From: a virus
IMG/VR virus record: IMGVR_UViG_3300009170_000002
Span: 1 to 54,268 of that record
DNA length: 54,268 bases
Strand: one strand, 5' to 3'
A program made the position numbers and the translations under genes. This document shows positions 32,678 to 40,679 of this stretch, in pieces. Position 1 is the stretch's first letter, and the number at the start of each line of letters is the position of its first letter. Below the pieces are notes generated by a model that had not been told where the DNA came from, ran no database searches, and saw nothing but the letters and a program-made list of their open reading frames with translations.

Positions 32678-33630
32678 CACGTCTTTCTGTTGCTCAAAGT
32701 GTTCTTTATGATGCCCCCCGAACAATTTATTTTTATGCAACCTCATATTGTAATTCCAATTGTTCATATTGCATTTTTAGGAATTCGAACTTGGAGATGA
32801 AGCGAGAGCATCTTCCCCTTGATCTTCTTAAGAAAGTTGTCAAAGAGTCAAATCTTCTGAAACGCACGTCTTGGGTAATCCAGGGTGGCGAAATTGGCGA
32901 GCATCCACAGGCGGCTCAAATTGCAGAATTTTTACACCTAAATGGGCACTTCGTAACCTTGTTGACCAATGCGATCCACATTCCCAGTTCAATAAGAATG
33001 CTTCCATTTGTTGATGCGATCACAATTTCATTTGATGGTCGCCGTCATGATATCGTGAGAGGTGCCCCCGGAAATACGGAGTCAATTTTCGAATACATCA
33101 AACAGGTGCGCGAAAAGGCAATCAATCCAGTTGACCTCACACTCCAGATGACTTTGGGACCTTGGAATACGAATTTGGATGAGGTCATATATGTAAAGGA
33201 ACTCGCCGATGAACACCACGTTGGTTTACGTATCAATGTGGCATCGGACACTGGCGTTTTAGGTAATGGTAACTATACCCAAAATATTGAGAAGCTTGCC
33301 AAAATTGAGGTGTATTTCGAAAGTGAAGGCGAAAATTTTACGGCACGCTATCTTCGTGAATATGTCAAACACCTCAAAGGCGAACGATTGCCCTGTGTTT
33401 CGACTTCAATTTATTCGACGATCCTCCAGGACGGAAGGGTTCTTCTGTGTCAGGGATTGGATACTGAAGAGGCAACGATTGGGAACCTGCACGATAACAG
33501 ATTTGACGATATTTGGAATTGGGCCATGGACACCCGAAAAGAGCTTCGAACGTGCAATAAATGTGGGCTTTCATGTCAGTTGATGGGAGATATAAAATTC
33601 GATGAAACCTTCTATGCGCCGGAAAGTTGA
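32674..33630 (+). CDS. Radical SAM enzyme with SPASM-like domain
   Basis: 318 residues. Residues about 25-40 carry CNSNCSYC, the CxxxCxxC that binds the radical SAM 4Fe-4S cluster; QGGEIGEHP is the GGE-type SAM-binding motif. The carboxy part (PCVSTSIYSTILQDGRVLLC, then IGNLHDNRFDDIWN and CNKCGLSCQ) matches a SPASM/twitch domain with auxiliary clusters. Such enzymes usually modify peptides or sugars. No precursor peptide is obvious, although the adjacent 33- and 76-residue proteins are small. Start overlaps the preceding stop. Confidence 0.85.
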   Translation: MTRLSVAQSVLYDAPRTIYFYATSYCNSNCSYCIFRNSNLEMKREHLPLDLLKKVVKESNLLKRTSWVIQGGEIGEHPQAAQIAEFLHLNGHFVTLLTNAIHIPSSIRMLPFVDAITISFDGRRHDIVRGAPGNTESIFEYIKQVREKAINPVDLTLQMTLGPWNTNLDEVIYVKELADEHHVGLRINVASDTGVLGNGNYTQNIEKLAKIEVYFESEGENFTARYLREYVKHLKGERLPCVSTSIYSTILQDGRVLLCQGLDTEEATIGNLHDNRFDDIWNWAMDTRKELRTCNKCGLSCQLMGDIKFDETFYAPES

Positions 33631-33703
33631 TAAAGCACTTTGGTGGTTTTTGATCACCGTCATAGTCATATCAGTAATCATGGTTGCGATTGGCGGACGA
33701 TAA
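33602..33703 (+). CDS. Small single-pass membrane peptide, 33 aa
   Basis: ATG at 33602 gives MKPSMRRKVDKALWWFLITV then IVISVIMVAIGGR: a basic amino end and one membrane helix. It overlaps the 3' end of the radical SAM gene in another frame, with GGGAG about 13 bases upstream. A shorter start at 33614 is possible. The composition is typical of real small membrane proteins, but the weak binding site keeps confidence low. Confidence 0.4.
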   Translation: MKPSMRRKVDKALWWFLITVIVISVIMVAIGGR

Positions 33704-33783
33704 TGTCACAATCATCTCATTACAACATTTTAGTAAAATCGTAATAAGATAAAAAAGTAAGTATTCTGAAATTAGGAGAGTTT

Positions 33784-34014
33784 ATGAAAATTTCCAAAAG
33801 CCTAAAGAAAGTGATCTTTGCCGCAATTCTTGCCCTCATAGCGGTAACATTTTTTCTTGTTGCGTTTCAAGTTGGCGCGACCGAGGATCCAATCAGATCG
33901 GATAACTTGTATGTTCCGATAGTGGAAAACAGTCACCCAACAGCAACTTATCCAGTAAGAGTTACCGCGACCTATCCTCTTAGAGAAACACCAACTTATC
34001 CAACGAGGCCATAA
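33784..34014 (+). CDS. Signal-anchored protein with TYP repeats, 76 aa
   Basis: 76 residues with AGGAG. Lys-rich start, then a hydrophobic helix (VIFAAILALIAVTFFLVAF) that could be an uncleaved anchor or a signal peptide cut after VGAT. The rest is extracytoplasmic and ends in three short Pro/Arg repeats (ATYPVRV, ATYPLRE, PTYPTRP). Likely displayed at the host envelope; superinfection exclusion is one possibility. Confidence 0.7.
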   Translation: MKISKSLKKVIFAAILALIAVTFFLVAFQVGATEDPIRSDNLYVPIVENSHPTATYPVRVTATYPLRETPTYPTRP

Positions 34015-34016
34015 AT

Positions 34017-34235
34017 ATGTTTTCAACTTTCAAGTCGTGGTTGAGGGCTCAAGTCCGAGCCAATGAGGAATTCGTTCCAACTTACGTTTTATTGAATAAG
34101 AATGTTGATCCACAGGCAAAATCTGGTGGCCCTAGCAAACATACCGCAGGAAGAAAAGGTCATCGTTTTGGTCAAACCAAAAAGGCTCGAAAGATCGCAA
34201 AAGAGAGCCGACGTATCAATCGAAACCGTAACTAG
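34017..34235 (+). CDS. Small very basic protein, 72 aa
   Basis: 72 residues. The second half is Lys/Arg/Gly-rich and unstructured-looking (SKHTAGRKGHRFGQTKKARK, ESRRINRNRN), so it should bind nucleic acid or acidic surfaces. It begins two bases after the previous stop with no strong binding site, suggesting coupled translation. No family is recognised. Confidence 0.65.
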   Translation: MFSTFKSWLRAQVRANEEFVPTYVLLNKNVDPQAKSGGPSKHTAGRKGHRFGQTKKARKIAKESRRINRNRN

Positions 34236-34256
34236 AGAGAAAAAGGAGAAAATGAA

Positions 34257-34700
34257 ATGAACGACAATGAACGTGCCCGAAATTTTTCAAAATTGCAAGG
34301 GCAAATTCGTAACCAAGTTAGAGAAATGATCTTCTCATCCCCCGGCAAAGTAACGACTTTGCAAAATCGTCCCTATACCGTTTGCATCATTACTTTCCAA
34401 GACACCTCAGCACCTGGCCTAATCAATACCGATCACCTAATGGGGCTTGGCTTTTCCAAAGTTCTTACTGGTGACGAGTGGCATCCGAAACGTGGTCGAG
34501 AAATTGCAACCGAACGAGCGATTGACAATTTGGTCGAGAAGATTATGGATCTTACCTACCCTGGCGTTTTCGACTTCTCTCGTCGGCCACACAACCCTGA
34601 TAATGGAAAAATCCCTGATGACGGCATGCGGCTTATTGATGCGGAAAGTATGGCAAAAATTCTTCAGGCTTCCGGCGTCGAGGTTGAGGTAAAGGAGTAG
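34257..34700 (+). CDS. Hypothetical protein, 147 aa
   Basis: 147 residues with AAGGAG. Mixed beta-alpha middle (VTTLQNRPYTVCIITFQD) followed by GFSKVLTGDEWHPKRGREIA and a helix (ATERAIDNLVEKIMDL), a pattern that recalls small dsRBD-like or phage GF-x-K folds, without a firm match. The carboxy end (RLIDAESMAKILQASGVEVE) looks like a separate helix-strand. Function unknown. Confidence 0.7.
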   Translation: MNDNERARNFSKLQGQIRNQVREMIFSSPGKVTTLQNRPYTVCIITFQDTSAPGLINTDHLMGLGFSKVLTGDEWHPKRGREIATERAIDNLVEKIMDLTYPGVFDFSRRPHNPDNGKIPDDGMRLIDAESMAKILQASGVEVEVKE

Positions 34701-34703
34701 GTC

Positions 34704-35012
34704 ATGAACCGAGTCTTCGATGCGGCAATCATTGGTGAAGAACTTTGGAAAGAATTCTTCCCCACTGTTTCAGAAAAGGTCGACCTACACGGGCAATCAA
34801 AATCGAAGTTTGCCAAATCGATAAAGCCTCATTTTATTGAGAGTCGTTCTCTCATTGACATTTTCGTTTACTATCGACTTTTCAAATATCGTGTTTATGA
34901 TTTGAAGAAACTTTCACCATCCATTTATGCTAAAATTGGAAATGAGGTTCTGAGCCTTATCCAACTTTTGGTGAAAAGACATCTTTCTGATGATGAGCGT
35001 GAAAATGGCTAA
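34704..35012 (+). CDS. Hypothetical helical protein, 102 aa
   Basis: 102 residues, mostly helical and basic (SKSKFAKSIKPHFIESRSLI, FVYYRLFKYRVYDLKKLSPS). It follows the preceding gene after three bases, with GGAGTAGG upstream of the ATG. No family is recognised. The 3' end overlaps the next gene by 8 bases. Confidence 0.65.
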   Translation: MNRVFDAAIIGEELWKEFFPTVSEKVDLHGQSKSKFAKSIKPHFIESRSLIDIFVYYRLFKYRVYDLKKLSPSIYAKIGNEVLSLIQLLVKRHLSDDERENG

Positions 35013-35406
35013 AGCGCCTCTTGATAGATATCTGTCTGAAATTTATGGGGTTACCTTTCACAACGGGAAGGTTTCCCAAATTGAAGAAAATTTTTGGATG
35101 GTCCCTAAAGTAAAATTTCTTCAAATCGTTGACGAACACCCCAATCTATGTGTTGATGACGGAATTGGGATGACAGTCTTGGTCAAAGACGACATGAACT
35201 TTCTTATTGGTACTCTGAACTTCAATACAGGGGTGGTTTTTGAAGGGGAATTCCTCCGCACCACTTTTGGGAGTGCGGAATTTATTAGAGTCGTCAAGGC
35301 ACCAAAACTGTTGATAAGACGGACAAACCTTCACACGTTACTTAGCCCATTAGAGATTGAGAAAGTTGCTGAGGGAATTTGTGCGAAAATTGGGGGCGTT
35401 GAATAA
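35005..35406 (+). CDS. Hypothetical protein, 133 aa
   Basis: Start ATG 35005 (MAKAPLDRYLSEIYG); two upstream in-frame ATGs at 34990 and 34993 lie deep in the previous gene and have no better binding site. 133 residues with a beta-rich centre (DGIGMTVLVKDDMNFLIGTL, NTGVVFEGEFLRTTFG) and helical ends. Function unknown. It ends the first rightward unit; early promoter copy 6 follows. Confidence 0.65.
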   Translation: MAKAPLDRYLSEIYGVTFHNGKVSQIEENFWMVPKVKFLQIVDEHPNLCVDDGIGMTVLVKDDMNFLIGTLNFNTGVVFEGEFLRTTFGSAEFIRVVKAPKLLIRRTNLHTLLSPLEIEKVAEGICAKIGGVE

Positions 35407-35463
35407 TTTCATATTTTATTGGTAGAAAAAATCCTCTTTTCCGTCTGACATGAAATATGACAT

Positions 35464-35533
35464 TTGTAATGCGAAAATCATTACATTTGTCATATTTTAT
35501 TATATGTACTTTTTTCTAAATGTGTAGTAGAAT
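35464..35533 (+). promoter_or_regulatory. Early regulon promoter copy 6 with operator half-sites
   Basis: TGTACT at 35505-35510, 17 bp, TAGAAT at 35528-35533; half-sites TTTGTAATG, TCATTACATTTGTCAT. It is the most diverged copy. Drives the AAA ATPase gene. Confidence 0.65.
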
Positions 35534-35577
35534 TGCATCATTCAAGGATAAAAATTTTTAGAAAAGAGGATAAGAAA

Positions 35578-36825
35578 ATGTTACGAGCCGTGAAGCACAC
35601 CGTTTTAGTGAAAGTTCTTGGAGGAAATAAAGCCCAATTGGTGCATGGTCATCCGTGCATGTGGGATAAGGTCACCGTTTTCAACCACACGAAATTCGGA
35701 CCAGTTGCGATTGGCAAGCAAATTTCCGCAACTTTTTCAGTTACCCCCAAGAGGCGCTATCTTTTAGGAATTCGTGAGTGGGAAACCTCTCTAACCGTGG
35801 AAGAATTCCAGGCGAACTACTCCTCGACTTTGGCGAAGCAAGCCGAAGCTCATGCGAAAGTCGCACGAGAAGATTGGGGAATTGAGACCATCACCCCCCC
35901 AACCGCAGCATTCACTCGTCCTTCAGAGCCCGTTTTTGAAATGAATTCATCTCCATTTCCAGTCGAAGCCCCCAAAGCAGCAGTCCCCAACGTTCTTCCA
36001 AAGGGGAAAAGCGTCAAGGCAGTTTGGCAGGACGGAGTTTATCTTGATCATGACGCAATGAAAGTTTTTGGAACCGCCCTTGCACTTGCGAATGCTGGCG
36101 AGACCGTCAACGTCCTGATGGTTGGTCCTAGCGGTTACGGAAAAACGACCATCCCCGAGAAGGTTGCACGCACCAACGGAATGGACGTTATCCGGATGAA
36201 CTGCGCGGCAGTAAGAGACCCAGAAGAATGGTTCGGTTATCGTGAGGCAGTTGATGGATCGACCGTTTTCGTCCCAACCGAATTCACCAAAACCATCATC
36301 GGCGGGAATGCGATCGTAATTTTGGACGAGTTCAATCGCGTAGAACCATGGTTGACCAACACACTTTACCCACTTTTGGACGACGCACGAAGCACCTTGG
36401 TTCACGGCGAACGGATCACTTGCGGAGAGAACCTCATCTTTGTAGCGACGATCAACCAAGGTTTTGAGTTTACCGGAACCTTCGCTTTAGATGCAGCACT
36501 CACCAATCGCTTCGATATGATTGTCCACGTTTCAGCACTCCCTCAGGATATCGAAGAAGAAGTTTTGATCACTCGAACGGGAGTCACCCCTGTAACTGCG
36601 AAAGTGATTGTGTCAATCAACAATGCACTTCGGTTGATGGTGATGGACGGCAAAATCGATATCGATCCGAGCACAAGAACCTCGATCAAAATCGCCAAGA
36701 TGGTTAGTGGCGGGATCATGAGCCTTAAGGATGCGTTCAAGTTTGTGGTAATGAATTCTGCTCAAGACGGAATTCGCGAAATAAACGATGTCATCAATAT
36801 CGAACTTTCGAAAGTGAACCCCTAA
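35578..36825 (+). CDS. MoxR/CobS-type AAA+ ATPase, 415 aa
   Basis: ATG at 35578 with AGAGGA upstream. Residues 1-140 are a non-AAA amino domain (beta-rich, then helical and Pro/Ala-rich). The ATPase core follows: Walker A VGPSGYGKTTIPEK (about 195-208), Walker B NAIVILDEFNRVEP, sensor ATINQG, and ALTNRFD with the arginine finger. MoxR-type ATPases work as hexamers with a VWA-domain partner to remodel or metallate proteins; exactly such a partner is encoded next (37152), each behind its own copy of the same promoter. Confidence 0.88.
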   Translation: MLRAVKHTVLVKVLGGNKAQLVHGHPCMWDKVTVFNHTKFGPVAIGKQISATFSVTPKRRYLLGIREWETSLTVEEFQANYSSTLAKQAEAHAKVAREDWGIETITPPTAAFTRPSEPVFEMNSSPFPVEAPKAAVPNVLPKGKSVKAVWQDGVYLDHDAMKVFGTALALANAGETVNVLMVGPSGYGKTTIPEKVARTNGMDVIRMNCAAVRDPEEWFGYREAVDGSTVFVPTEFTKTIIGGNAIVILDEFNRVEPWLTNTLYPLLDDARSTLVHGERITCGENLIFVATINQGFEFTGTFALDAALTNRFDMIVHVSALPQDIEEEVLITRTGVTPVTAKVIVSINNALRLMVMDGKIDIDPSTRTSIKIAKMVSGGIMSLKDAFKFVVMNSAQDGIREINDVINIELSKVNP

Positions 36826-36850
36826 ACAGATTATCCTCTTCTCCTTGAAT

Positions 36851-36884
36851 GGGAGGCTTCTAAGCTAAATACTTAGAGTCTCCC
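36851..36884. terminator. Hairpin after the AAA gene
   Basis: GGGAG/CTCCC outer and TCTAAG/CTTAGA inner stems around a 7-base loop. It may end the AAA transcript and is also the hairpin faced by the promoter-like element at 36914-36960. No U-run on either side. The stretch 36826-37151 holds only this hairpin, that element and promoter copy 7. Confidence 0.5.
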
Positions 36885-36913
36885 TAAGGGGGGTGAAAAA
36901 TCATGAAACGCTC

Positions 36914-36960
36914 GATGTATATTCTATCATCTAAATCCGCTGCGTGTCTCTGGTCCTCAC
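36914..36960 (-). promoter_or_regulatory. Four-copy promoter-like element, copy 2
   Basis: Minus strand: GTGAGGACCAGAGACACG, spacer, GATGATAGAATATACATC; identical to copy 1 except in the 7-base variable part. It points left into the hairpin at 36851-36884, antisense to the end of the AAA gene. Confidence 0.5.
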
Positions 36961-37020
36961 CAGGAGGTCACAAATATCAACGTAGAATGTATTTATGTAT
37001 CATTTTGATACATTTTGTGA

Positions 37021-37112
37021 AATGTAATGAAATGTAATGCCAAAATCATTACATTTGTCATATAACGAATTTCATTTCTACTATGTACACTTTACTGCTT
37101 CGGTGATAGAAT
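37021..37112 (+). promoter_or_regulatory. Early regulon promoter copy 7 with operator half-sites
   Basis: TGTACA at 37084-37089, 17 bp, TAGAAT at 37107-37112. Upstream: AATGTAATGAAATGTAATG, then TCATTACATTTGTCAT. Drives the VWA gene and probably the genes after it. Confidence 0.75.
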
Positions 37113-37151
37113 TGTGTCAATAATCAATTTTGAGAGAAAAAAGAGGAAAAA

Positions 37152-39299
37152 ATGAGGACACGGAACACGCAGGAATGGTATAAAATGATAAGGAAAGAAA
37201 TTCCCACGGTTGTCACATCGCGGGAGTTCGTCACTTTTGCAGCTTCTGTCTCCGGTTTTATCCGCGAGATTGTTCCCTCCAAGCCGTTTCCAGTCATTGG
37301 GATTACAAATCATGACTCAGCATACTGCGACCGCGGGAACGGAAAAATTTTCTTCCCAACCTCTTATTTCTCACAGGATTTTGTTGAACTTCAAGACGAT
37401 GAGGAACCTTCTCTCGTTTCTCTCGCGATGATCAACGGATCAGCAATTCACGAATGTCTCCATTGGGTTTATTCTCCACTGGATATCGAGGATTTTTTCA
37501 ACTTTTCCGCAGGCGGCAAGGAATTCTTCACCAAGACAGTGGACGTCAGAATTTCCTCGGCAGTCGTCAACGTCATCGAAGATCTTTTTATCGAGTCGCA
37601 GGCAGCCCCATTTTTTGTCCCAATTCTTCATGACAAGAATTCATTCACGGTTTCACAAGATCATTTTGAAATGATGAAAACCTCGGTCACCAAAGTCGAC
37701 CTCATCACTGCAGCAAAAACCTTGGTTTTCTTCAAGAATACGGATCTTCGAGATGATGAATTTTGGTCCCTCTACCCCATCGAGGCAGTCGAAGCTCTGA
37801 TCGAAGCAACCGAATTGAAAAGAAATTATTTTGGAGATCGATCACGATTGGCGAAGAAATTCATTGAAGCTTTCTTGAATGCAGCGGAAGCCGAAAGTGA
37901 ACCGGAACCAGAGGTTGAAGACGAGAGCGAGCCAGAAACTTCCGATGAGAACGAGTCCGAAAGTGAACCACAAACCGACGAGTCCGAGAGTGAAGACGAG
38001 TCCAAGAGTGAAGACGAGTCCGAGAGTGAAGACGAGTCCGAGAGTGAAGACGAGTCCGAGAGCGAGGGTGAGTCCGAGAGCGAAGGCGAGTCCGAGAGCG
38101 AAGATGGTTCTGAAGGTGAAGAAGAGTCCGAAAGTGAAGCTGAAGTTGAAGGTGAAACCGAAAATGAAGGTGAGTCTGACGAAGAAACCCCCGGTGATAG
38201 TGAGTCCGATGGCGAAACTGATGATGAGTCCGAAATTGAAGGAGATGCACAAGGTGAAGTTGCGGACGAACCAACCGATGACGAGAGACTCGCAGAACTT
38301 GGTGAGTACGATCCCAAATTTGGTGCCCAGGGTGCAGAAGAAGTTGAACTTTCCCCAAAAGAGATCAAAGCGATGGCGGAATTCCAAGCCAAAGTCAATG
38401 AAGATCTTCAGAAAGATTTGGAAAAGATCGAGATTACCAAAGGTCGATGTCCAGTGAAAGTCAATAAGCCCCAAACTTTCGAAGCAAAAGATTATCCTTA
38501 CACAAGAACTACTGCAAGGGTTCATGCATCAACCAATTGGGGTTTTGTAAAGGAATTACGAGCACGATTTGCACAACGAGTTCCCGGACAAGCATCAACT
38601 CGCGGACCACAACTCGTAGGAACGAGACTTTCACGAATTGCAACCGATGGAAAAGTGTTCGCATATTCAGCGAACCTCGAAAAAGTTGCCGATCCAGAGA
38701 TCATCATTTTAGTCGACATCTCGGGTTCAACTACAACCCCAATTCACGAGACTGAGGGATTTGAAGGAGCTACCGATTACCTTTCACTTTTCCAGGCACT
38801 CCTTGCAACAAGCGAAAAAATCCACGAAGCACTTCGCGAAGCGAGAATTCCAAATGTGGTAATCACCCACACGAGTGACGAAAGCGGAACGATCCCTACC
38901 TTAGGAATTGTTTCATCTTACGGAATGAAAACCGGAACGACGACAAATTCAGAAAAAGAATTTGATCGAGCATTCAATTTTTACACATCGGAAAATTATG
39001 ACGGTGTGGTTCTTCGAGAAGTTACAAAGAGTTTCTCTGAAAAACCGGGCAATAAGGTAATCATCGTTTTATCAGATGGCGAACCAGCGGGACGCGATGG
39101 ATACAACGGACAGGTTGCAAGAGAGCACACAATCAAGGAGGTTCAATCATTACGAAAAGAAGGATATAAGGTTTTCTCAATTTCAGTTTCAAGTTCAGTT
39201 GTCCGATCGAACGATCTTTTCTACGGAAAAGAATTCAATGTGGACGCCTCCTCAAATTTGAGGACTTCATTCGAGAACGTAATCAAGAAACTTTTTTAG
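37152..39299 (+). CDS. VWA-domain protein with HExxH and acidic repeats, 715 aa
   Basis: 715 residues in three parts. (1) About 1-250: contains HECLH (100-104), a zinc-metallopeptidase-type HExxH, with a downstream Glu-rich helix (VNVIEDLFIESQ), as in the metallopeptidase-like domains joined to VWA proteins. (2) About 253-390: a highly acidic Glu/Ser/Asp repeat region (ESEDES units). (3) About 400-715: VWA domain with MIDAS motif DISGS and LSDGEPAGRDG. It is the likely partner of the MoxR-type ATPase upstream, as in CobS/CobT and RavA/ViaA pairs. Good binding site; own regulon promoter. Confidence 0.85.
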   Translation: MRTRNTQEWYKMIRKEIPTVVTSREFVTFAASVSGFIREIVPSKPFPVIGITNHDSAYCDRGNGKIFFPTSYFSQDFVELQDDEEPSLVSLAMINGSAIHECLHWVYSPLDIEDFFNFSAGGKEFFTKTVDVRISSAVVNVIEDLFIESQAAPFFVPILHDKNSFTVSQDHFEMMKTSVTKVDLITAAKTLVFFKNTDLRDDEFWSLYPIEAVEALIEATELKRNYFGDRSRLAKKFIEAFLNAAEAESEPEPEVEDESEPETSDENESESEPQTDESESEDESKSEDESESEDESESEDESESEGESESEGESESEDGSEGEEESESEAEVEGETENEGESDEETPGDSESDGETDDESEIEGDAQGEVADEPTDDERLAELGEYDPKFGAQGAEEVELSPKEIKAMAEFQAKVNEDLQKDLEKIEITKGRCPVKVNKPQTFEAKDYPYTRTTARVHASTNWGFVKELRARFAQRVPGQASTRGPQLVGTRLSRIATDGKVFAYSANLEKVADPEIIILVDISGSTTTPIHETEGFEGATDYLSLFQALLATSEKIHEALREARIPNVVITHTSDESGTIPTLGIVSSYGMKTGTTTNSEKEFDRAFNFYTSENYDGVVLREVTKSFSEKPGNKVIIVLSDGEPAGRDGYNGQVAREHTIKEVQSLRKEGYKVFSISVSSSVVRSNDLFYGKEFNVDASSNLRTSFENVIKKLF
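37975..38110 (+). repeat. 18-bp acidic-repeat tract
   Basis: Tandem units close to GAGTCCGAGAGTGAAGAC encode Glu/Ser/Asp runs. Exact repetition at DNA level points to slippage or recent expansion. Confidence 0.8.
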
Positions 39300-39309
39300 G
39301 AGATAGAAA

Positions 39310-40005
39310 ATGGCTGCAAAAAGTGTAATTCGTAAGGGTACCAAGGTTTTAGAGGGTGGAGGTTCAAGTCAATTCATCGGGATCGAACCCGACGCCGCAA
39401 TCGTCGTTGCGCCCCTTGTGGGAATGGACGAAATGATCAGCATTGATCTTCACTCATTTTGGGAGATCAATCCGGCAGTCCACCTTGTTTGCCTCGGAGA
39501 CAATTGCCCGTGCTGCACTTTGGGTAATGAGTCCGGTTTCAAGGCCTACTTACCGGTCCTGACACGCGAGGGTGAGTCCAAAATCTTTGCATTTGGAATT
39601 GGGGTTGCTCGCCAGTTTTCGGAATTGGAAGAGGAAGTTGGCTCTTTGGCTGGTAAGTTGGTCAAAATTCGGCGCGCTGGATCGGGTTTACGAACTCGAT
39701 ACACGGTTACCGGTTTAGGGAAGTCGATTGACATCTCCACCGCAACCCCCGCTGATATCGAGTCTCAATTGGGACCATTCGATCTTCCCGCAATTATCCG
39801 GAAATTGGAAGAGAATGGATTGGCAGAAGCTGAACAATTCGAAGATTTGCTTCCTTCTAAGAAGGAAAAGCCAGAACCAAAGGCAAAGAAAACTGCCGAA
39901 CCTGCCCCGAAGGGTAAGAAACCCGTCAAGCCCGCTCCCGAAGAAACGGAGAAAAAGGCTGATGATTGGGAAGATGGCGAAGAGTCTGAAGATTGGGATG
40001 CCTAA
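39310..40005 (+). CDS. SSB-like protein with zinc motif and acidic tail, 231 aa
   Basis: 231 residues, AGGAG upstream, 10 bases after the VWA gene. The core has HLVCLGDNCPCCTLGN, a Cys cluster like the zinc site of T4 gp32-type proteins, followed by beta-rich sequence (FKAYLPVLTREGESKIFAFG, KLVKIRRAGSGLRTRYTVTG). A Lys/Pro/Ala linker leads to a very acidic tail (DDWEDGEESEDWDA), the hallmark of phage and bacterial single-strand binding proteins that recruit replication partners. It precedes the nucleotide-metabolism and replication genes. Not proven by motif alone. Confidence 0.7.
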   Translation: MAAKSVIRKGTKVLEGGGSSQFIGIEPDAAIVVAPLVGMDEMISIDLHSFWEINPAVHLVCLGDNCPCCTLGNESGFKAYLPVLTREGESKIFAFGIGVARQFSELEEEVGSLAGKLVKIRRAGSGLRTRYTVTGLGKSIDISTATPADIESQLGPFDLPAIIRKLEENGLAEAEQFEDLLPSKKEKPEPKAKKTAEPAPKGKKPVKPAPEETEKKADDWEDGEESEDWDA

Positions 40006-40007
40006 CA

Positions 40008-40679
40008 ATGAACGAGATGCTTGAGAGTCAAGAGATTTTGATGCGACTCCTGGGCGTTACGGAAAGAGATGGATCCCCCTCAAAAGGGGTCCATCAATCT
40101 CTTATTTTATCCGCAACGATAGGAATGGCAGTGGAAGCAGCTGAAACGCTCGATGAACTTAACCGTGCAAATCGCCCATGGAAACCTACTTCATTGAATA
40201 TGGCTGCTTTCCTCGAAGAAATGACTGATGTAGTGTTTTACATCTTAGAGGATTGCGTCCTTCTGGGCCTCACTGAGAGGCACCTGGCTATGTTGTATGA
40301 ACACAAGTACCTTAAGAATTTATGTCGTATTGTTGAGCGTCTCGAAAGGTCGCAAATCATTTCCATATTTTACAGCATTTTGGAAATAAGAATAAGGGTT
40401 CCTGACTTTAAGATAACTGACTTAACGGAACCATACGGGGCCGATACGATGATCTTGTCATCTGATGATAAACCACTCGGATGGGAAAGTACATTTTGTA
40501 CTGCTGCTGACGAATTGATTAAGAGGCCGTTTTTGGGTTTGATGACATTCGATAACATTGCCGAATTCTCTAAAGATCCCAAGGCCTATTTGGAGGACTG
40601 CTATGGACGTTATGAACCTTATCAAGAAATGCTCCGAATGTCGGAATTGCGATGGGGCGGCTTTCCAAACGAGGCCTAA
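40008..40679 (+). CDS. MazG-like nucleotide pyrophosphohydrolase, 223 aa
   Basis: Start ATG 40008. Residues about 25-100 hold the all-alpha NTP pyrophosphatase pattern: VEAAETLDEL (ExxE) and EEMTDVVFYILED (ExxD), as in MazG and dimeric dUTPase/dCTPase. The carboxy half (100-223) has no known motif. In T4 an enzyme of this type removes dCTP so that modified cytosine enters DNA; the genes that follow would fit that role here. It could equally clear dUTP. It overlaps the next gene by 77 bases. Confidence 0.75.
   Translation: MNEMLESQEILMRLLGVTERDGSPSKGVHQSLILSATIGMAVEAAETLDELNRANRPWKPTSLNMAAFLEEMTDVVFYILEDCVLLGLTERHLAMLYEHKYLKNLCRIVERLERSQIISIFYSILEIRIRVPDFKITDLTEPYGADTMILSSDDKPLGWESTFCTAADELIKRPFLGLMTFDNIAEFSKDPKAYLEDCYGRYEPYQEMLRMSELRWGGFPNEA

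Noticed and set aside
37826-38525. Several minus-strand frames of 165-227 codons rich in Ser, Leu/Phe or Arg/His
   Set aside because: They are mirror images of the acidic repeat tract of the VWA gene.
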